Origin: Burkholderiales bacterium 67-32
GTDB lineage: Bacteria > Pseudomonadota > Gammaproteobacteria > Burkholderiales > Burkholderiaceae_B
Direction of reading: 5' to 3'
Assembly (NCBI GenBank): GCA_001898625.1
Contig: MKUP01000010.1
Span: 1-64,000 of the forward strand
Length of the DNA: 64,000 nucleotides
Of this stretch, positions 6,726 to 16,111 are shown in pieces. Below the pieces are notes generated by a model. The model was given only the letters and a program-made list of their open reading frames with translations, had not been told where the DNA came from and did no database searches. Position 1 is the first letter of the stretch; each line of letters opens with the position of its first letter. The position numbers and the translations under genes are program-made.

Positions 6726-8393
6726 ATGCATACCCATCCCCGCTGTCTTGTCGCCGTGCTGCCGCTGGCAGCTACCCTTTCCGCCATTTTGCTGGCCAGT
6801 CCGGCCAGCGCCCAGCGGGTGCCCGACGCGGGCCGGACCTTGCAAGAGTTGCGGCCGAGCCTGCCGCAGCCGATCGCTCCTCCCGCTTTCAAGCTCGATG
6901 TGCCGGCGGTCGAATCCGTTCCCCCCGGCGGGCCGCAGGTTGCCATTGCGTCCATTGCCATCGACGGCAATACCGCGGTTCCGTCCGAGCAACTCCAGGC
7001 GCTGGTGGCCGATGCTCTCGGGCATCGCCACGATCTGGCCGGCCTCAAGGCCCTGGCCGATCGCATCACTGACTATTACCGTCGCGCTGGCTACCCTTTC
7101 GCCCGCGCGCTCATTCCTGCCCAGACGCTCGACCGGGGCGTCTTGCGCATCCAGGTGCTCGAAGGCCGCTACGGCCGGGTCGCGGCCTCCGGCGAGTTGG
7201 CGGGCCAGGCCCAGCCCTGGCTGTCGGCCTTGAAGCCGGGTCAGGTCATCGGGGGCCGCGATCTCGAACGCAGCATCCACCTGCTGTCCGACCTGCCCGG
7301 CTTGGTGGTCGATCCTGTCATGGGACCTGGCTCGGCCGTGGGCGAAGGCGACCTCGAGGTTGGCGTGCGCATGGCCCGGAAATGGGGCGGCCGGGCCAGC
7401 ATCGACAACTACGGCAACCGCTATACCGGCGCCGGCCGCGCCGGTCTGGGCCTGTGGGGCAACAGCCTGTTCACCTTCGGCGACCGCGCGACCGTCGACG
7501 CCTTGCTCACCACTGAAACCATGTGGTTGGGTGCCCTCGGCTACGAAGCCCCGTTGGGCGCCAGCGGCTTGCGCGCGGAGGCACGTTTCGCCCACACCCG
7601 CTACGAGCTGGGTAAGGAGTTCTCGTCGCTCGATGCCTACGGGAGAGCCGACATCGCCTCGGCCGGGCTGTCGTATCCGCTGTGGCGGGCGGCCTGGGGC
7701 GGGGTCACGGCCGGGCTGCTCTACCAGCACAAGGAACTGAGGGACAACATGGACGCGGCCGACAGCCGCACCAAGGCCTCCAGCGACAGCATGCCGTTCA
7801 GCCTGCGCTTCGACGTGCGTGACACTCTGGCCGGAGTGGGGGGGCTGACCTACGGGCAACTGAGCTGGACGCCGGGCAAGCTGCATCTGGGTCCGACGCT
7901 GACGGCGGCGGACCAGGCGACGGCGCGCGCCAATGGTTCCTTCCATAAACTGAATCTGGATGTGGTCCGCCTGCAGCAATTGCCGGCGAATCTCAATCTA
8001 TACGCGCGCTTCGCGGCGCAGTGGGCGAACAAGAACCTGCATTCGTCCGAAAGCTTCGGGCTGGGGGGGCAGGGCGGGGTGCGGGCGTATCCGTTGGGCG
8101 AGGGCTATGGCGATGCGGGGTGGCTGTTGCAGACCGAACTGCGCTACCCGATCGGCAACGTCACGCCTTACGGTTTTTTCGATATCGGCCGGGTGAAGAT
8201 CAACCAGGATCCGTGGGCGCCGGGCGACAATAACCGGACGCTGTCGGGCGTGGGCTTTGGCGTGCGGGTGTCGGTACAGACCGAGTGGCTGCTGGACGTG
8301 AGCCTGGCCTGGCGCACGCAGGGGGGCAAGCCGCAGTCGGATACGCATGACGCGCAGCCGCTGGCATGGGCCAGCCTGGCTTATCGTTTTTGA
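6726..8393 (+). CDS. Two-partner secretion transporter, TpsB/FhaC family
   Basis: The 555-residue protein has a signal peptide ending ASPASAQ near residue 29 and a proline-rich linker. Periplasmic POTRA domains follow over roughly residues 75-240, including IASIAIDGNTAVPSEQLQAL and YYRRAGYPFARALIP. An outer-membrane beta-barrel then ends in SLAYRF with the terminal Phe. Members bind the N-terminal TPS domain of their partner in the periplasm and thread it through the outer membrane. The size matches FhaC and ShlB (about 550-585 residues). The partner tpsA begins 60 bases downstream, so the two form an operon. Expression may depend on the upstream poly-G tract. Confidence 0.93.
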   Translation: MHTHPRCLVAVLPLAATLSAILLASPASAQRVPDAGRTLQELRPSLPQPIAPPAFKLDVPAVESVPPGGPQVAIASIAIDGNTAVPSEQLQALVADALGHRHDLAGLKALADRITDYYRRAGYPFARALIPAQTLDRGVLRIQVLEGRYGRVAASGELAGQAQPWLSALKPGQVIGGRDLERSIHLLSDLPGLVVDPVMGPGSAVGEGDLEVGVRMARKWGGRASIDNYGNRYTGAGRAGLGLWGNSLFTFGDRATVDALLTTETMWLGALGYEAPLGASGLRAEARFAHTRYELGKEFSSLDAYGRADIASAGLSYPLWRAAWGGVTAGLLYQHKELRDNMDAADSRTKASSDSMPFSLRFDVRDTLAGVGGLTYGQLSWTPGKLHLGPTLTAADQATARANGSFHKLNLDVVRLQQLPANLNLYARFAAQWANKNLHSSESFGLGGQGGVRAYPLGEGYGDAGWLLQTELRYPIGNVTPYGFFDIGRVKINQDPWAPGDNNRTLSGVGFGVRVSVQTEWLLDVSLAWRTQGGKPQSDTHDAQPLAWASLAYRF

Positions 8394-8453
8394 CCCGGGC
8401 CGGCAGGCCATCCCTCAAGAAAACCCGCATACGCACGAGTTCGAGAGAGACAT

Positions 8454-11400
8454 ATGAAGCGCGCAAGCCTGAACACTACGTATCGCCTGGTCTGGAGCGA
8501 GGTCCGAGGGGCCTGGGTGGCGGTATCGGAGATCGAGAGATCGCACGGCAAGCGCGGCGGGCAGCGGCTGCGCCGGCTGGCCGAGGTTGGTTTGATGGCG
8601 GGGCTCCTGGCCGCAGGGGCTGCGCCGTCATGGGCGGGCCCCCTGCCCACGGGTGGGCAGGTTACCTCGGGCGCGGGCGTCATCCACCAGAGCGGCCCTG
8701 ACATGACCATTACCCAGTCCAGCGGCAAGCTGGGGATAGACTGGGCGAGTTTCTCCATCGGCCAGGGCAATTCAGTCCGGTTCGTCCAGCCGAACGCAAG
8801 CTCGGTGGCCGTCAACCGCGTCATAGGTAGCGACGTCAGTTCGATCCAGGGGGCGCTCAAGGCCAACGGGCAGGTCTTCCTGTCCAACCCCAACGGGGTC
8901 GTGTTCAGTCCTACCGCGCAGGTGGACGTGGGTGGGTTGGTGGCCACCACGCACGCCATTACCGAGAAAGATGGCAAGTACGTGCTGCAAGGCCGCAGCG
9001 GGGCCGGCGTCGTCAACGCGGGCGCGATCCGCGCTGCGGACGGCGGCACGGTGGCGCTGGTGGCGGCGCGCGTGGTCAACCAGGGCAGTATCGAGGCCAG
9101 GAAAGGCAACGTGCTGTTGGGCGCGGGCAGCAAGGTCACGCTGGACCTGGGCGGGCCGGTGAAGATCAAGGTGGACGAAGGCGCGATCGACGCGTTGGTC
9201 GGGCAGGGCGGCGCGATCCGTGCCGACGGTGGACAGGTGTACATGACGGCAGCCTCGGCCGACGCGTTGACGTCCACGGTCATCAATCACACGGGCGTGA
9301 CGGAAGCCAGAACCCTGTCCACGGGCGAGGATGGCAAGATCGTGCTCCTGGGCGGCATGGAAAAGGACCGCATCGTGGTTGCCGGCACGCTTGACGCCAG
9401 CGCGCCCGCCCAGGGCGACGGTGGTTTCATCGAAACCAGCGCGGCGCGGGTGCATGTCGCCGACGACGTCCGCGTGACCACCCAGGCGGCTGGTGGCAAG
9501 AACGGCACCTGGTTGATCGATCCGGTGGACTTCACCATCGCGGCCAGCGGTGGCGACATGACGGGAGCCGCGCTCGGCGCTCAGTTGGGCCGCGGCAACG
9601 TCACGATCGAATCCAGTGCCGGCGCCGCCACCGGTAGCGGCAACCTCAACGTCAACGACACGGTTGACTGGAGCGCCAACACGCTCACGCTTACCGCCGC
9701 CAACAACGTCAACATCAACGCGACGCTGACCGCCAGCGGCACCGCCGGCCTGGCGCTGAATCCGGCCACCGCCAATGGCTCCGACGCGGCCGTTGCCGCG
9801 GGCGCCGTGAACGTCATGCCAGGCCTGGGCCGGGTGGATTTCACCGGCACCGGCAATAGCCTGAGCATCAACGGCACGCCCTACACCATCGTTACCAGCT
9901 TGGCCCAGTTGCAGGGCATCGGCGGCGACCTGGGCGGCCATTACGCCCTGGGCGGCGATATTGACGCCACGGCCACGGCCGGCTGGAACCCGGACGGCAG
10001 CGGCGGCTTCGCCGGCTTCAACCCTATCGGAACGGCGGGCAGAGGCCTTGGCTTCTCGGGGGTCTTCGATGGCCTGGGCCACACCATCGACGGACTGACC
10101 ATCAATCGCCCAGATGCCGAGAACGTGGGTTTGTTCGGTTATCTCGTTGACGACAGCATCGTCCGCAACGTGGGCCTGCGAGGTGGTTCGACGCATGGCG
10201 GCAACTATACGGGCGCCCTGGTGGGATTCGTCGACGACGGCCTGGTATCCCATGCCTACTCGACCGGCAGCGTAGGGGGCCGGGACAATGTTGGCGGGCT
10301 GATCGGTTACCTCAATGGCAAAGCGGACCACGTGTATGCCACCGGCGATGTCGAGGGCAGCGGCAGCGTCGGCGGATTGCTTGGATATGGCATGAACACG
10401 AGCCTCCGGTACGCCTACGCGAGCGGCAACGTCCGCGGCCGCATTGCCGGTGGACTGGTGGGGGCCGTCGATTCGTTCTCACTCTGGTACAGCTACGCGA
10501 CCGGCGATGTCACCGGAACCTCTTCGGCTGGCGGTCTGGTGGGTGAATATAACCACGGCACCATGTGGTATTCCTATGCCACCAGCAAAGTGACGGGCGG
10601 GACGACCGGTGGCCTGATCGGGGACAGCAACTACGTCACGGTTATCCGCAGCTATTGGGACATGGACAGCACCGGCCAGGCGCAGGCCTGCGGCGGCTGG
10701 GGCGCCGCAGTCTGCTCCAGCGCAGCCGGCGCCGAACCGATTGGCCTGCGCACGGCGGATGCCTTCCGCCAGGACAGCTACGGGTTCTTCAACTTCGGCA
10801 ACGACTGGTACATGGTGGAGGGTGCAACCCGTCCCTTCCTGCGGTTCGAGTACGCCACCTCCATCGGCAACGCCCACCAGTTGCAACTGGTCAACATCGA
10901 TCCCTCGGCCAGCTATACGCTGGCTCACGACATCGATATGTCCGTGGCTGACGGTTCGCGCGCATCGGGTATGTGGAGCAGCCAGGGCTTCAGTCCGATC
11001 GGCGCTTATGATCACGACGTCCCTGCCGTCGCCTTTACCGGCCGCTTCGACGGATTGGGCCATGTCATCAGCGGCCTTTCGATCGATCGGACAACAGACT
11101 ACGTCGGCCTGTTCGGCTACGTGGGCAACGGCGGTACCGTGCGTAACCTCGGCTTGACCAATGCGGCTGTCTCCGGCGGCCGCTATACCGGCGGTTTGGT
11201 CGGAGGCAACCAAGGCACGATCGCCAACGTCTATGCGACGGGCGCAGTGAAGGGAGAGGACGACACGGGGGGGCTGGTGGGTGTCAACCAGGGCACGATC
11301 ACCAACGCCTATGCTTCCGGCACGGTGGAAGGCAGCGACAACACCGGCGGCTTGGTGGGCTACAACCTGAACGGCGACATCTCCAACGTCTATGCGACGG

Positions 11401-12362
11401 GGGAAGCGATGAGCGGCGGCACCCGCGGCGGCCTGGTGGGCTGGAACGACGGCACCGTAACCGGCAGCTTCTACGCCACCACCGATGCCAGCGGCAACGC
11501 CATCAACAGCAGCGCGGGAGGGGGCAGTCCAGATGGCATGACCGGCAAGCGGCTCGATGAGTTGCGGCAACTCTCCACGTTCGCCGACGCCGGTTGGAGT
11601 ATTTCCGACCGGGGGGGCGACGGCACCGCCTGGCGCATCTACGAAGGCAGCACCGTGCCCTGGCTGAGAACGTTCCTGACGCCGATCACGGTGACTGTCG
11701 CCGGCGGTGGCAGCAAGGTCTACGATGGCAATACGTCGGCGAGCGGTGCGTATACCCAGTCGAACGCGTCCGCGAGCCTGGACGGCACGGCCGTCTATGT
11801 GCTGGACGGCAAGAATGCGGGCAACCGCACGTTGAATGTGTCCGGCCTGTACTCCGGAGACCAGCGGGGTTACGACATCAGTGTCGTTGGAGGCAGTTAC
11901 CAGGTGACGCCAAAGGCGTTGGACGTTACGGGTTTGGCGGCCGAGGACAAGGTCTACGACGGCACCACCAGGGCCACGTGGGCGGGCGCGGCCTTGTCCG
12001 GCGTGGTGGCGGGCGACGAAGTGACGCTGGACCAGCACGCCGTGACGGCTTCATTCGCCGATGCCGAGGTCGGCGCGGGCAAACCGGTGGCGCTGCAGGG
12101 CGGTTTCGGGCTGGACGGGGCGGATGCTTCGAACTACACGCTGATTCAGCCGACGGCGGGATTGGCGGCGGATATTCTGCCCGCTCCACCGTCGCCAGCC
12201 GAGTTGGATCCGAAAGCCGCCGCGGCGATCACGAACGCACAAAGACTGTGGCCGGATACGCGCGCCGGGATCGCGCCGCGGGCGGTCTCCGCCGGTATCG
12301 AGCAGGGCCGGGAATTCAACGAGGTAGTGACGATCAGAGGCAGCGGGATCCGGTTGCCATGA
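8454..12362 (+). CDS. Two-partner secretion exoprotein (TpsA) with GLUG and YDG repeats
   Basis: This 1302-residue secreted protein starts with an extended signal peptide (LNTTYRLVWSEVRGAWVAVS), and cleavage is likely near PSWA, residue 61. The TPS/haemagglutination domain runs to about residue 300 and contains SNPNGVVF near 144-151. Two blocks of GLUG-type repeats, each with a glycine-rich GGLVG core followed by a YATG step, cover about residues 550-725 and 880-1015. Two YDG/MBG-type repeats (SKVYDGNTSASG, DKVYDGTTRATW) follow at about 1080-1240. Its upstream neighbour would export it. The repeats suggest an adhesin or surface fibre rather than a haemolysin; no toxin domain is visible. Confidence 0.92.
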   Translation: MKRASLNTTYRLVWSEVRGAWVAVSEIERSHGKRGGQRLRRLAEVGLMAGLLAAGAAPSWAGPLPTGGQVTSGAGVIHQSGPDMTITQSSGKLGIDWASFSIGQGNSVRFVQPNASSVAVNRVIGSDVSSIQGALKANGQVFLSNPNGVVFSPTAQVDVGGLVATTHAITEKDGKYVLQGRSGAGVVNAGAIRAADGGTVALVAARVVNQGSIEARKGNVLLGAGSKVTLDLGGPVKIKVDEGAIDALVGQGGAIRADGGQVYMTAASADALTSTVINHTGVTEARTLSTGEDGKIVLLGGMEKDRIVVAGTLDASAPAQGDGGFIETSAARVHVADDVRVTTQAAGGKNGTWLIDPVDFTIAASGGDMTGAALGAQLGRGNVTIESSAGAATGSGNLNVNDTVDWSANTLTLTAANNVNINATLTASGTAGLALNPATANGSDAAVAAGAVNVMPGLGRVDFTGTGNSLSINGTPYTIVTSLAQLQGIGGDLGGHYALGGDIDATATAGWNPDGSGGFAGFNPIGTAGRGLGFSGVFDGLGHTIDGLTINRPDAENVGLFGYLVDDSIVRNVGLRGGSTHGGNYTGALVGFVDDGLVSHAYSTGSVGGRDNVGGLIGYLNGKADHVYATGDVEGSGSVGGLLGYGMNTSLRYAYASGNVRGRIAGGLVGAVDSFSLWYSYATGDVTGTSSAGGLVGEYNHGTMWYSYATSKVTGGTTGGLIGDSNYVTVIRSYWDMDSTGQAQACGGWGAAVCSSAAGAEPIGLRTADAFRQDSYGFFNFGNDWYMVEGATRPFLRFEYATSIGNAHQLQLVNIDPSASYTLAHDIDMSVADGSRASGMWSSQGFSPIGAYDHDVPAVAFTGRFDGLGHVISGLSIDRTTDYVGLFGYVGNGGTVRNLGLTNAAVSGGRYTGGLVGGNQGTIANVYATGAVKGEDDTGGLVGVNQGTITNAYASGTVEGSDNTGGLVGYNLNGDISNVYATGEAMSGGTRGGLVGWNDGTVTGSFYATTDASGNAINSSAGGGSPDGMTGKRLDELRQLSTFADAGWSISDRGGDGTAWRIYEGSTVPWLRTFLTPITVTVAGGGSKVYDGNTSASGAYTQSNASASLDGTAVYVLDGKNAGNRTLNVSGLYSGDQRGYDISVVGGSYQVTPKALDVTGLAAEDKVYDGTTRATWAGAALSGVVAGDEVTLDQHAVTASFADAEVGAGKPVALQGGFGLDGADASNYTLIQPTAGLAADILPAPPSPAELDPKAAAAITNAQRLWPDTRAGIAPRAVSAGIEQGREFNEVVTIRGSGIRLP

Positions 12363-12627
12363 AACGCCGGCAGCTCATCGGCTGTCGAGGATTGCCCCAG
12401 CTTTCAGCCGGGCCGGCAGTTCGGCCCGGTTAGTGGCGCCCAGGCGGTTGCCTCCGCCGCCATCGCCCTGAGTGCCTGCCTGGCCGGGTGCAAGTGAAGG
12501 GTAGGGAAGCGCCTCGCACACAAGCATGGCTTCGTGTAGAATAGCGGGCTCTTTCCAGCAAAAGCCCCTTTGCATGCGAAATCATGCAAAACCCATGGGG
12601 TGGAGAGATGCGAACCCAGTTCGCCAT

Positions 12628-12701
12628 GGCGCGTTAGCAAAGCGGTTATGCACCGGATTGCAAATCCGTTGAGGGCGGTTCGACTCCGCCACGCGCCTCC
12701 A
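12628..12701 (+). tRNA. tRNA-Cys (anticodon GCA)
   Basis: The 74-base gene has acceptor strands GGCGCGT and ACGCGCC, an anticodon stem CGGAT/ATCCG with loop TTGCAAA, a T-arm GGCGG-TTCGACT-CCGCC, and an encoded CCA end after discriminator T. The anticodon GCA decodes cysteine. A TAGAAT box at 12537-12542 may be part of its promoter. Confidence 0.97.
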
Positions 12702-12712
12702 GGTTCACCAGG

Positions 12713-12745
12713 AAATCGCCGTTCCCGTCAGGGGCGGCGATTTTC
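12713..12745 (+). terminator. Rho-independent terminator after tRNA-Cys
   Basis: AAATCGCCG and CGGCGATTT form a nine-pair stem followed by TTTTCTTTTG, starting 12 bases after the tRNA. Confidence 0.8.
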
Positions 12746-12860
12746 TTTTGCGCGTCGCTTTTGCCAACGGAGTGGTGCGATCGTGCGAGAGGGCTCGTTT
12801 TCTTGGGCCTTGAATTTGGGCCTTCAATTCGGATTTTAAGTTAAATGAAAACGTTTATCA

Positions 12861-12882
12861 TTATGATTTGCGTAAATCATAA
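12861..12882. promoter_or_regulatory. 22-base dyad, probable Fur box, before the TonB-dependent receptor
   Basis: TTATGATTT and AAATCATAA are perfect 9-base arms around GCGT. With the overlapping upstream TTATCATTATGAT they resemble the AT-rich repeats recognised by Fur. The site lies 27 bases before the receptor's start codon, where iron-bound Fur would block transcription. Zur or another dyad-binding regulator is the alternative. Confidence 0.55.
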
Positions 12883-12908
12883 CTCATCTTTCCAACCCGA
12901 GAGCCCCG

Positions 12909-15083
12909 TTGCATACCTCCCTCCACCAAGATCGCTTCGCCGATCGCGCCTGCCCCGTACGCCCCCGCCACTCCGTCCTCGTCCTCGCACTGTCCCTGGC
13001 CTTCGCGGCCCAGGCGGCCGCCGCCGATGCACCCGCCAAGGACCAGGACAAGACACCGGAAGCCGCCCAGCAGCTTCCCACCATCTCGGTCACCGCGACC
13101 GGCGAATCCGCCACGCTCCATGACCTGGAGGCGCCGGTCAATGCCGGCGCGCTGGGCAACCTGACGCAGCTCGAGACGCCGTTCTCGACCACCGTGGTCA
13201 CGCGCGGCGACCTGGACGACCGGCCCATCGTGAAGCTGGGAGACCTGTTCGCGACGGACGCTTCGGTGTCGGACAACAGCGGGGCCCATGGCGCCTGGGC
13301 CAGCTACCTGACCGTGCGCGGGCTGCAACTGGACTGGCAGAATGCCTTTCGCATCGACGGCAAGCCGTTTCTGAGCTACGCCACGACGCCGCCCTACGAG
13401 CACTTCGAGCAGGTCGAACTGCTCAAGGGCGCGTCGGGGTTCATGTACGGCTTCGGCTCGCCGGGCGGCGTCGTCAACTATGTGACGAAGCGGCCGACCG
13501 CCCAGCCGGTGCGCAGCGTGAGCCTGGGGTTCTCGTCCGACAACGTTTGGCGCCAGCACGTGGACCTGGGCGGAAGGGTGGGCGAGGACGATCGTTTCGG
13601 CTATCGGCTGAATGCGACGCATGAAGAGGGCGATCTCTACAACGGCGGGTCCCTGAAGCGCAACGCCGTGTCGCTCGCGCTGGACCTGAAGTTGACCGAC
13701 CGCCTGACCTGGGATTTCCAATCGCTTTACCAGAACAAGAAGGTTGTCGGGCAGGAGCCCACGATCAATACGTCCAAGCTGGTCGGGACGGTGCTGCCCC
13801 GGCCCGTGCGCGATAACGACCGGACGCTGGTCGGGGACGGCACGTTCGTGAACAACGAGTTCCAGTTCCATTCGACCGGGCTGACGTACCGGCTCGCGCC
13901 GGACTGGAAGCTCAGCACGACCTACAGCCACAGTTCGACCCGGACCCGCCGCAGCGAGTCGGTGCTGTTCCTGACCGACAGCGGCGGCAACTACGAGGAC
14001 GTCCGGTCGGACTACGCGGAGCGCTATGCCTACGATCAGTGGCAGGCGATGGTGCAGGGCAGTTTCGCGACGGGCGCGCTGGAGCATCAGGTGGTGCTGG
14101 GCACGTCGTGGCAGCAGCAGAAGAACGACTACAGCCTGAACAGCGTGTACCAGTTGATGGGGACGGGTTCGCTCGGGTCGCAGAATGTCATTGCCTACCA
14201 TCCGCAGGGCGGGCTCGATTTGTACCGGGCCGGCGAGATCACGCAGAAGGCGCTGTTCGCCAGTGATACCGTCAAGCTGTCGGATCGCTGGTCGGTGCTG
14301 GCGGGCGTGCGCTACACCAAGTTCAGGCAGGAGGGCTATACGTCGGACGGCGCCACGTCCGCGCTGTATGACAAGAGCAGCGTGACGCCCACGGTGGCGG
14401 TGATGTTCAAGCCCGATGCGCAGACCATGGCCTATGCCAGCTATGTCGAGTCGCTGGAGCAGGGCGCGACGGTGGGTAATGCCTATGCCAACCGTGGCCA
14501 GACGCTGGGACCGCTGACGAGCAAGCAGTACGAGGTCGGCGTCAAGACCGAGCGCAGGGGCTGGGCCGCCACCGCCGCCTTGTTCCGCATCGAGCGCGGA
14601 GCGGAATATGCGAACGCCGGCAACGTGCTGGTGCAGGACGGTCTGTCGGTCTACCAGGGCCTGGAACTGGGCGCCTCGAAAAGAGCGGGGGCCTGGACGG
14701 TGGGCGGCAACCTGATGCTGCTGGATTCGGAGTACCGCAAGGGCTCGGACTACAACGGCAAGCGCGTCGCCGGCGCGCCGCGCTTCGTCGCGGCCGGGCA
14801 GGTGGTCTACCGCGTGCCGCAGGTGCAGGGGCTCAGGTTGCGGGCGGACTTCAAGTACACCGGTAGCACGATGCTGCGTCCGGCCAACGACGTGAAGACC
14901 TCGGGCTATACCATCGTCAACGTGGGCGCCAGCTACGAGACCCGCCTGGGCGGCTACGACACGATCTTCCGCGCGGCCATCACCAATCTGGCCGACAAGC
15001 GCTACTGGGAGTTCCAGTACGCGGACTATGTGAAGCCGGGTTATCCGCGCGCGCTGGCCTTGGGGATGACGCTGAAATTCTGA
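12909..15083 (+). CDS. TonB-dependent siderophore-type receptor
   Basis: The 724-residue protein has a signal region ending FAAQAAAADA near residue 39, then LPTISVTATGE, the usual start of the plug. The plug shows GLQLDWQNAFRIDGKPF and VELLKGASGFMYGFGSPGG, typical of siderophore receptors, and the barrel ends in ALALGMTLKF with the terminal Phe. It would carry a ferric chelate across the outer membrane using TonB energy. The start is TTG at 12909, the only in-frame choice that keeps a full signal sequence; no good ribosome site is seen. No siderophore synthesis or regulator gene is adjacent. The Fur-like dyad upstream supports an iron role. The ligand is unknown. Confidence 0.92.
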   Translation: MHTSLHQDRFADRACPVRPRHSVLVLALSLAFAAQAAAADAPAKDQDKTPEAAQQLPTISVTATGESATLHDLEAPVNAGALGNLTQLETPFSTTVVTRGDLDDRPIVKLGDLFATDASVSDNSGAHGAWASYLTVRGLQLDWQNAFRIDGKPFLSYATTPPYEHFEQVELLKGASGFMYGFGSPGGVVNYVTKRPTAQPVRSVSLGFSSDNVWRQHVDLGGRVGEDDRFGYRLNATHEEGDLYNGGSLKRNAVSLALDLKLTDRLTWDFQSLYQNKKVVGQEPTINTSKLVGTVLPRPVRDNDRTLVGDGTFVNNEFQFHSTGLTYRLAPDWKLSTTYSHSSTRTRRSESVLFLTDSGGNYEDVRSDYAERYAYDQWQAMVQGSFATGALEHQVVLGTSWQQQKNDYSLNSVYQLMGTGSLGSQNVIAYHPQGGLDLYRAGEITQKALFASDTVKLSDRWSVLAGVRYTKFRQEGYTSDGATSALYDKSSVTPTVAVMFKPDAQTMAYASYVESLEQGATVGNAYANRGQTLGPLTSKQYEVGVKTERRGWAATAALFRIERGAEYANAGNVLVQDGLSVYQGLELGASKRAGAWTVGGNLMLLDSEYRKGSDYNGKRVAGAPRFVAAGQVVYRVPQVQGLRLRADFKYTGSTMLRPANDVKTSGYTIVNVGASYETRLGGYDTIFRAAITNLADKRYWEFQYADYVKPGYPRALALGMTLKF

Positions 15084-15263
15084 GTGGGCCGCTTATGCGT
15101 TTTTTGTCGAACAAACGCCGCGACTAATAAGGAAATAGAATATACATAGGAAAAATGCGTCGTTCCTGACGTAGGGCGCTTGCCTCATACTGCGATGTTA
15201 CATTGGCGGCCACCGTGTTCCCGCGCCACTTCCGGGCGGGAGCCAGCCGCCTCGTCTTTTTCT

Positions 15264-16109
15264 ATGAACCAGAATTCCTCTCCTTCCGCATCGCCGCTGA
15301 TCCGGCTCGAAGCGGTCAGCAAGACATTCAAGCTGCCCGACGGGCGGGCATTCGAGGCCGTGAAGTCCGTGTCGCTGGACATGGCCGAAGGGCGCATCTT
15401 CGGCCTGATCGGCAAGAGCGGCGCCGGCAAGTCGACGCTGCTGCGCATGATCAACCTGCTGGAGCGTCCGGACGCTGGCCAGGTGCTGGTGGACGGCCGC
15501 GACCTGACCCGGCTCTCCAAGCGCGAGCTGCGCGAGACCCGGCAGGGCATCGGCATGATCTTCCAGCAGTTCAACCTGTTGCAGAACGCCAGCGTCTACG
15601 AGAACGTGGCCTTTCCGCTGAAGCTGCACGGCAATCGCAGTCGCGCCGAGATCGAGGCTCGCGTCCAGGAGTGCCTGGCCGTGGTGGGCTTGACCGACAA
15701 ACTGCACAGCCATCCCGCGCAGTTGTCCGGCGGGCAGAAGCAGCGCGTGGCGATCGCGCGCGCCCTGGCGCCGCACCCCAAGGTGCTGCTGTGCGACGAG
15801 CCGACGTCGGCGCTGGATACCGAGACCACGCGTTCGGTGCTGGACACGCTGCGCGAGATCAACCAGCGGCTGGGGGTGACGATCGTCATCGTCACCCATG
15901 AACTGCACGTGGTACACGCCTTGTGCGACCACGTCGCGGTGCTCGAGAACGGCCAATTGGTCGAACGTTTCGACGTGGGCGACCAGGCTACGCCGCGCCT
16001 GAGCGCGCTGGGCCGCGAGCTGGCCCAGGAGCAGGTGCGCGAAGACATCCTGAAAGAACACGCCGCCCGCATCGCCCAGGCGGCGGAACCGACTACCCGG
16101 GCCGCCTGA
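15264..16109 (+). CDS. metN: Methionine ABC transporter ATP-binding protein MetN
   Basis: The 281-residue ATPase has Walker A GKSGAGKST (residues about 46-54), Q-loop IFQQFN, signature LSGGQKQR and Walker B VLLCDEPTSALD. It powers uptake of methionine through MetI. It is followed two bases later by metI and then metQ, which fixes the assignment. The ATG at 15264 is chosen because residues before it have no family match. It is shorter than E. coli MetN (343 residues), so the regulatory C2/NIL domain that binds methionine is missing or reduced. Confidence 0.9.
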   Translation: MNQNSSPSASPLIRLEAVSKTFKLPDGRAFEAVKSVSLDMAEGRIFGLIGKSGAGKSTLLRMINLLERPDAGQVLVDGRDLTRLSKRELRETRQGIGMIFQQFNLLQNASVYENVAFPLKLHGNRSRAEIEARVQECLAVVGLTDKLHSHPAQLSGGQKQRVAIARALAPHPKVLLCDEPTSALDTETTRSVLDTLREINQRLGVTIVIVTHELHVVHALCDHVAVLENGQLVERFDVGDQATPRLSALGRELAQEQVREDILKEHAARIAQAAEPTTRAA

Positions 16110-16111
16110 CT

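Noticed and set aside
10130-11420. Regular repeats inside tpsA that could suggest a repeat array or CRISPR
   Set aside because: They are coding GLUG repeats in one long open frame, without constant repeat length or spacers.
8063-11617. G7 runs inside tpsB (8063-8069) and tpsA (11267-11273, 11611-11617) as extra slip sites
   Set aside because: Seven G residues are common by chance in DNA this rich in GC, and the reading frames are intact.
8772-12038. Two 519-codon minus-strand open frames opposite tpsA
   Set aside because: Their translations are low-complexity mirror images of the repeats in tpsA, with no ribosome site or known family.
12375-12575. Minus-strand segment ending GATNRAELPARLKAGA, resembling a LuxR C-terminus
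   Set aside because: The match is too short and no helix-turn-helix precedes it in frame.
12861-14201. A 446-codon minus-strand frame opposite the TonB-dependent receptor gene
   Set aside because: Antisense to a well-supported gene and without family features.
15084-15263. A possible SAM-type riboswitch before metN
   Set aside because: I found no conserved SAM riboswitch core or terminator pair in this 180-base leader.
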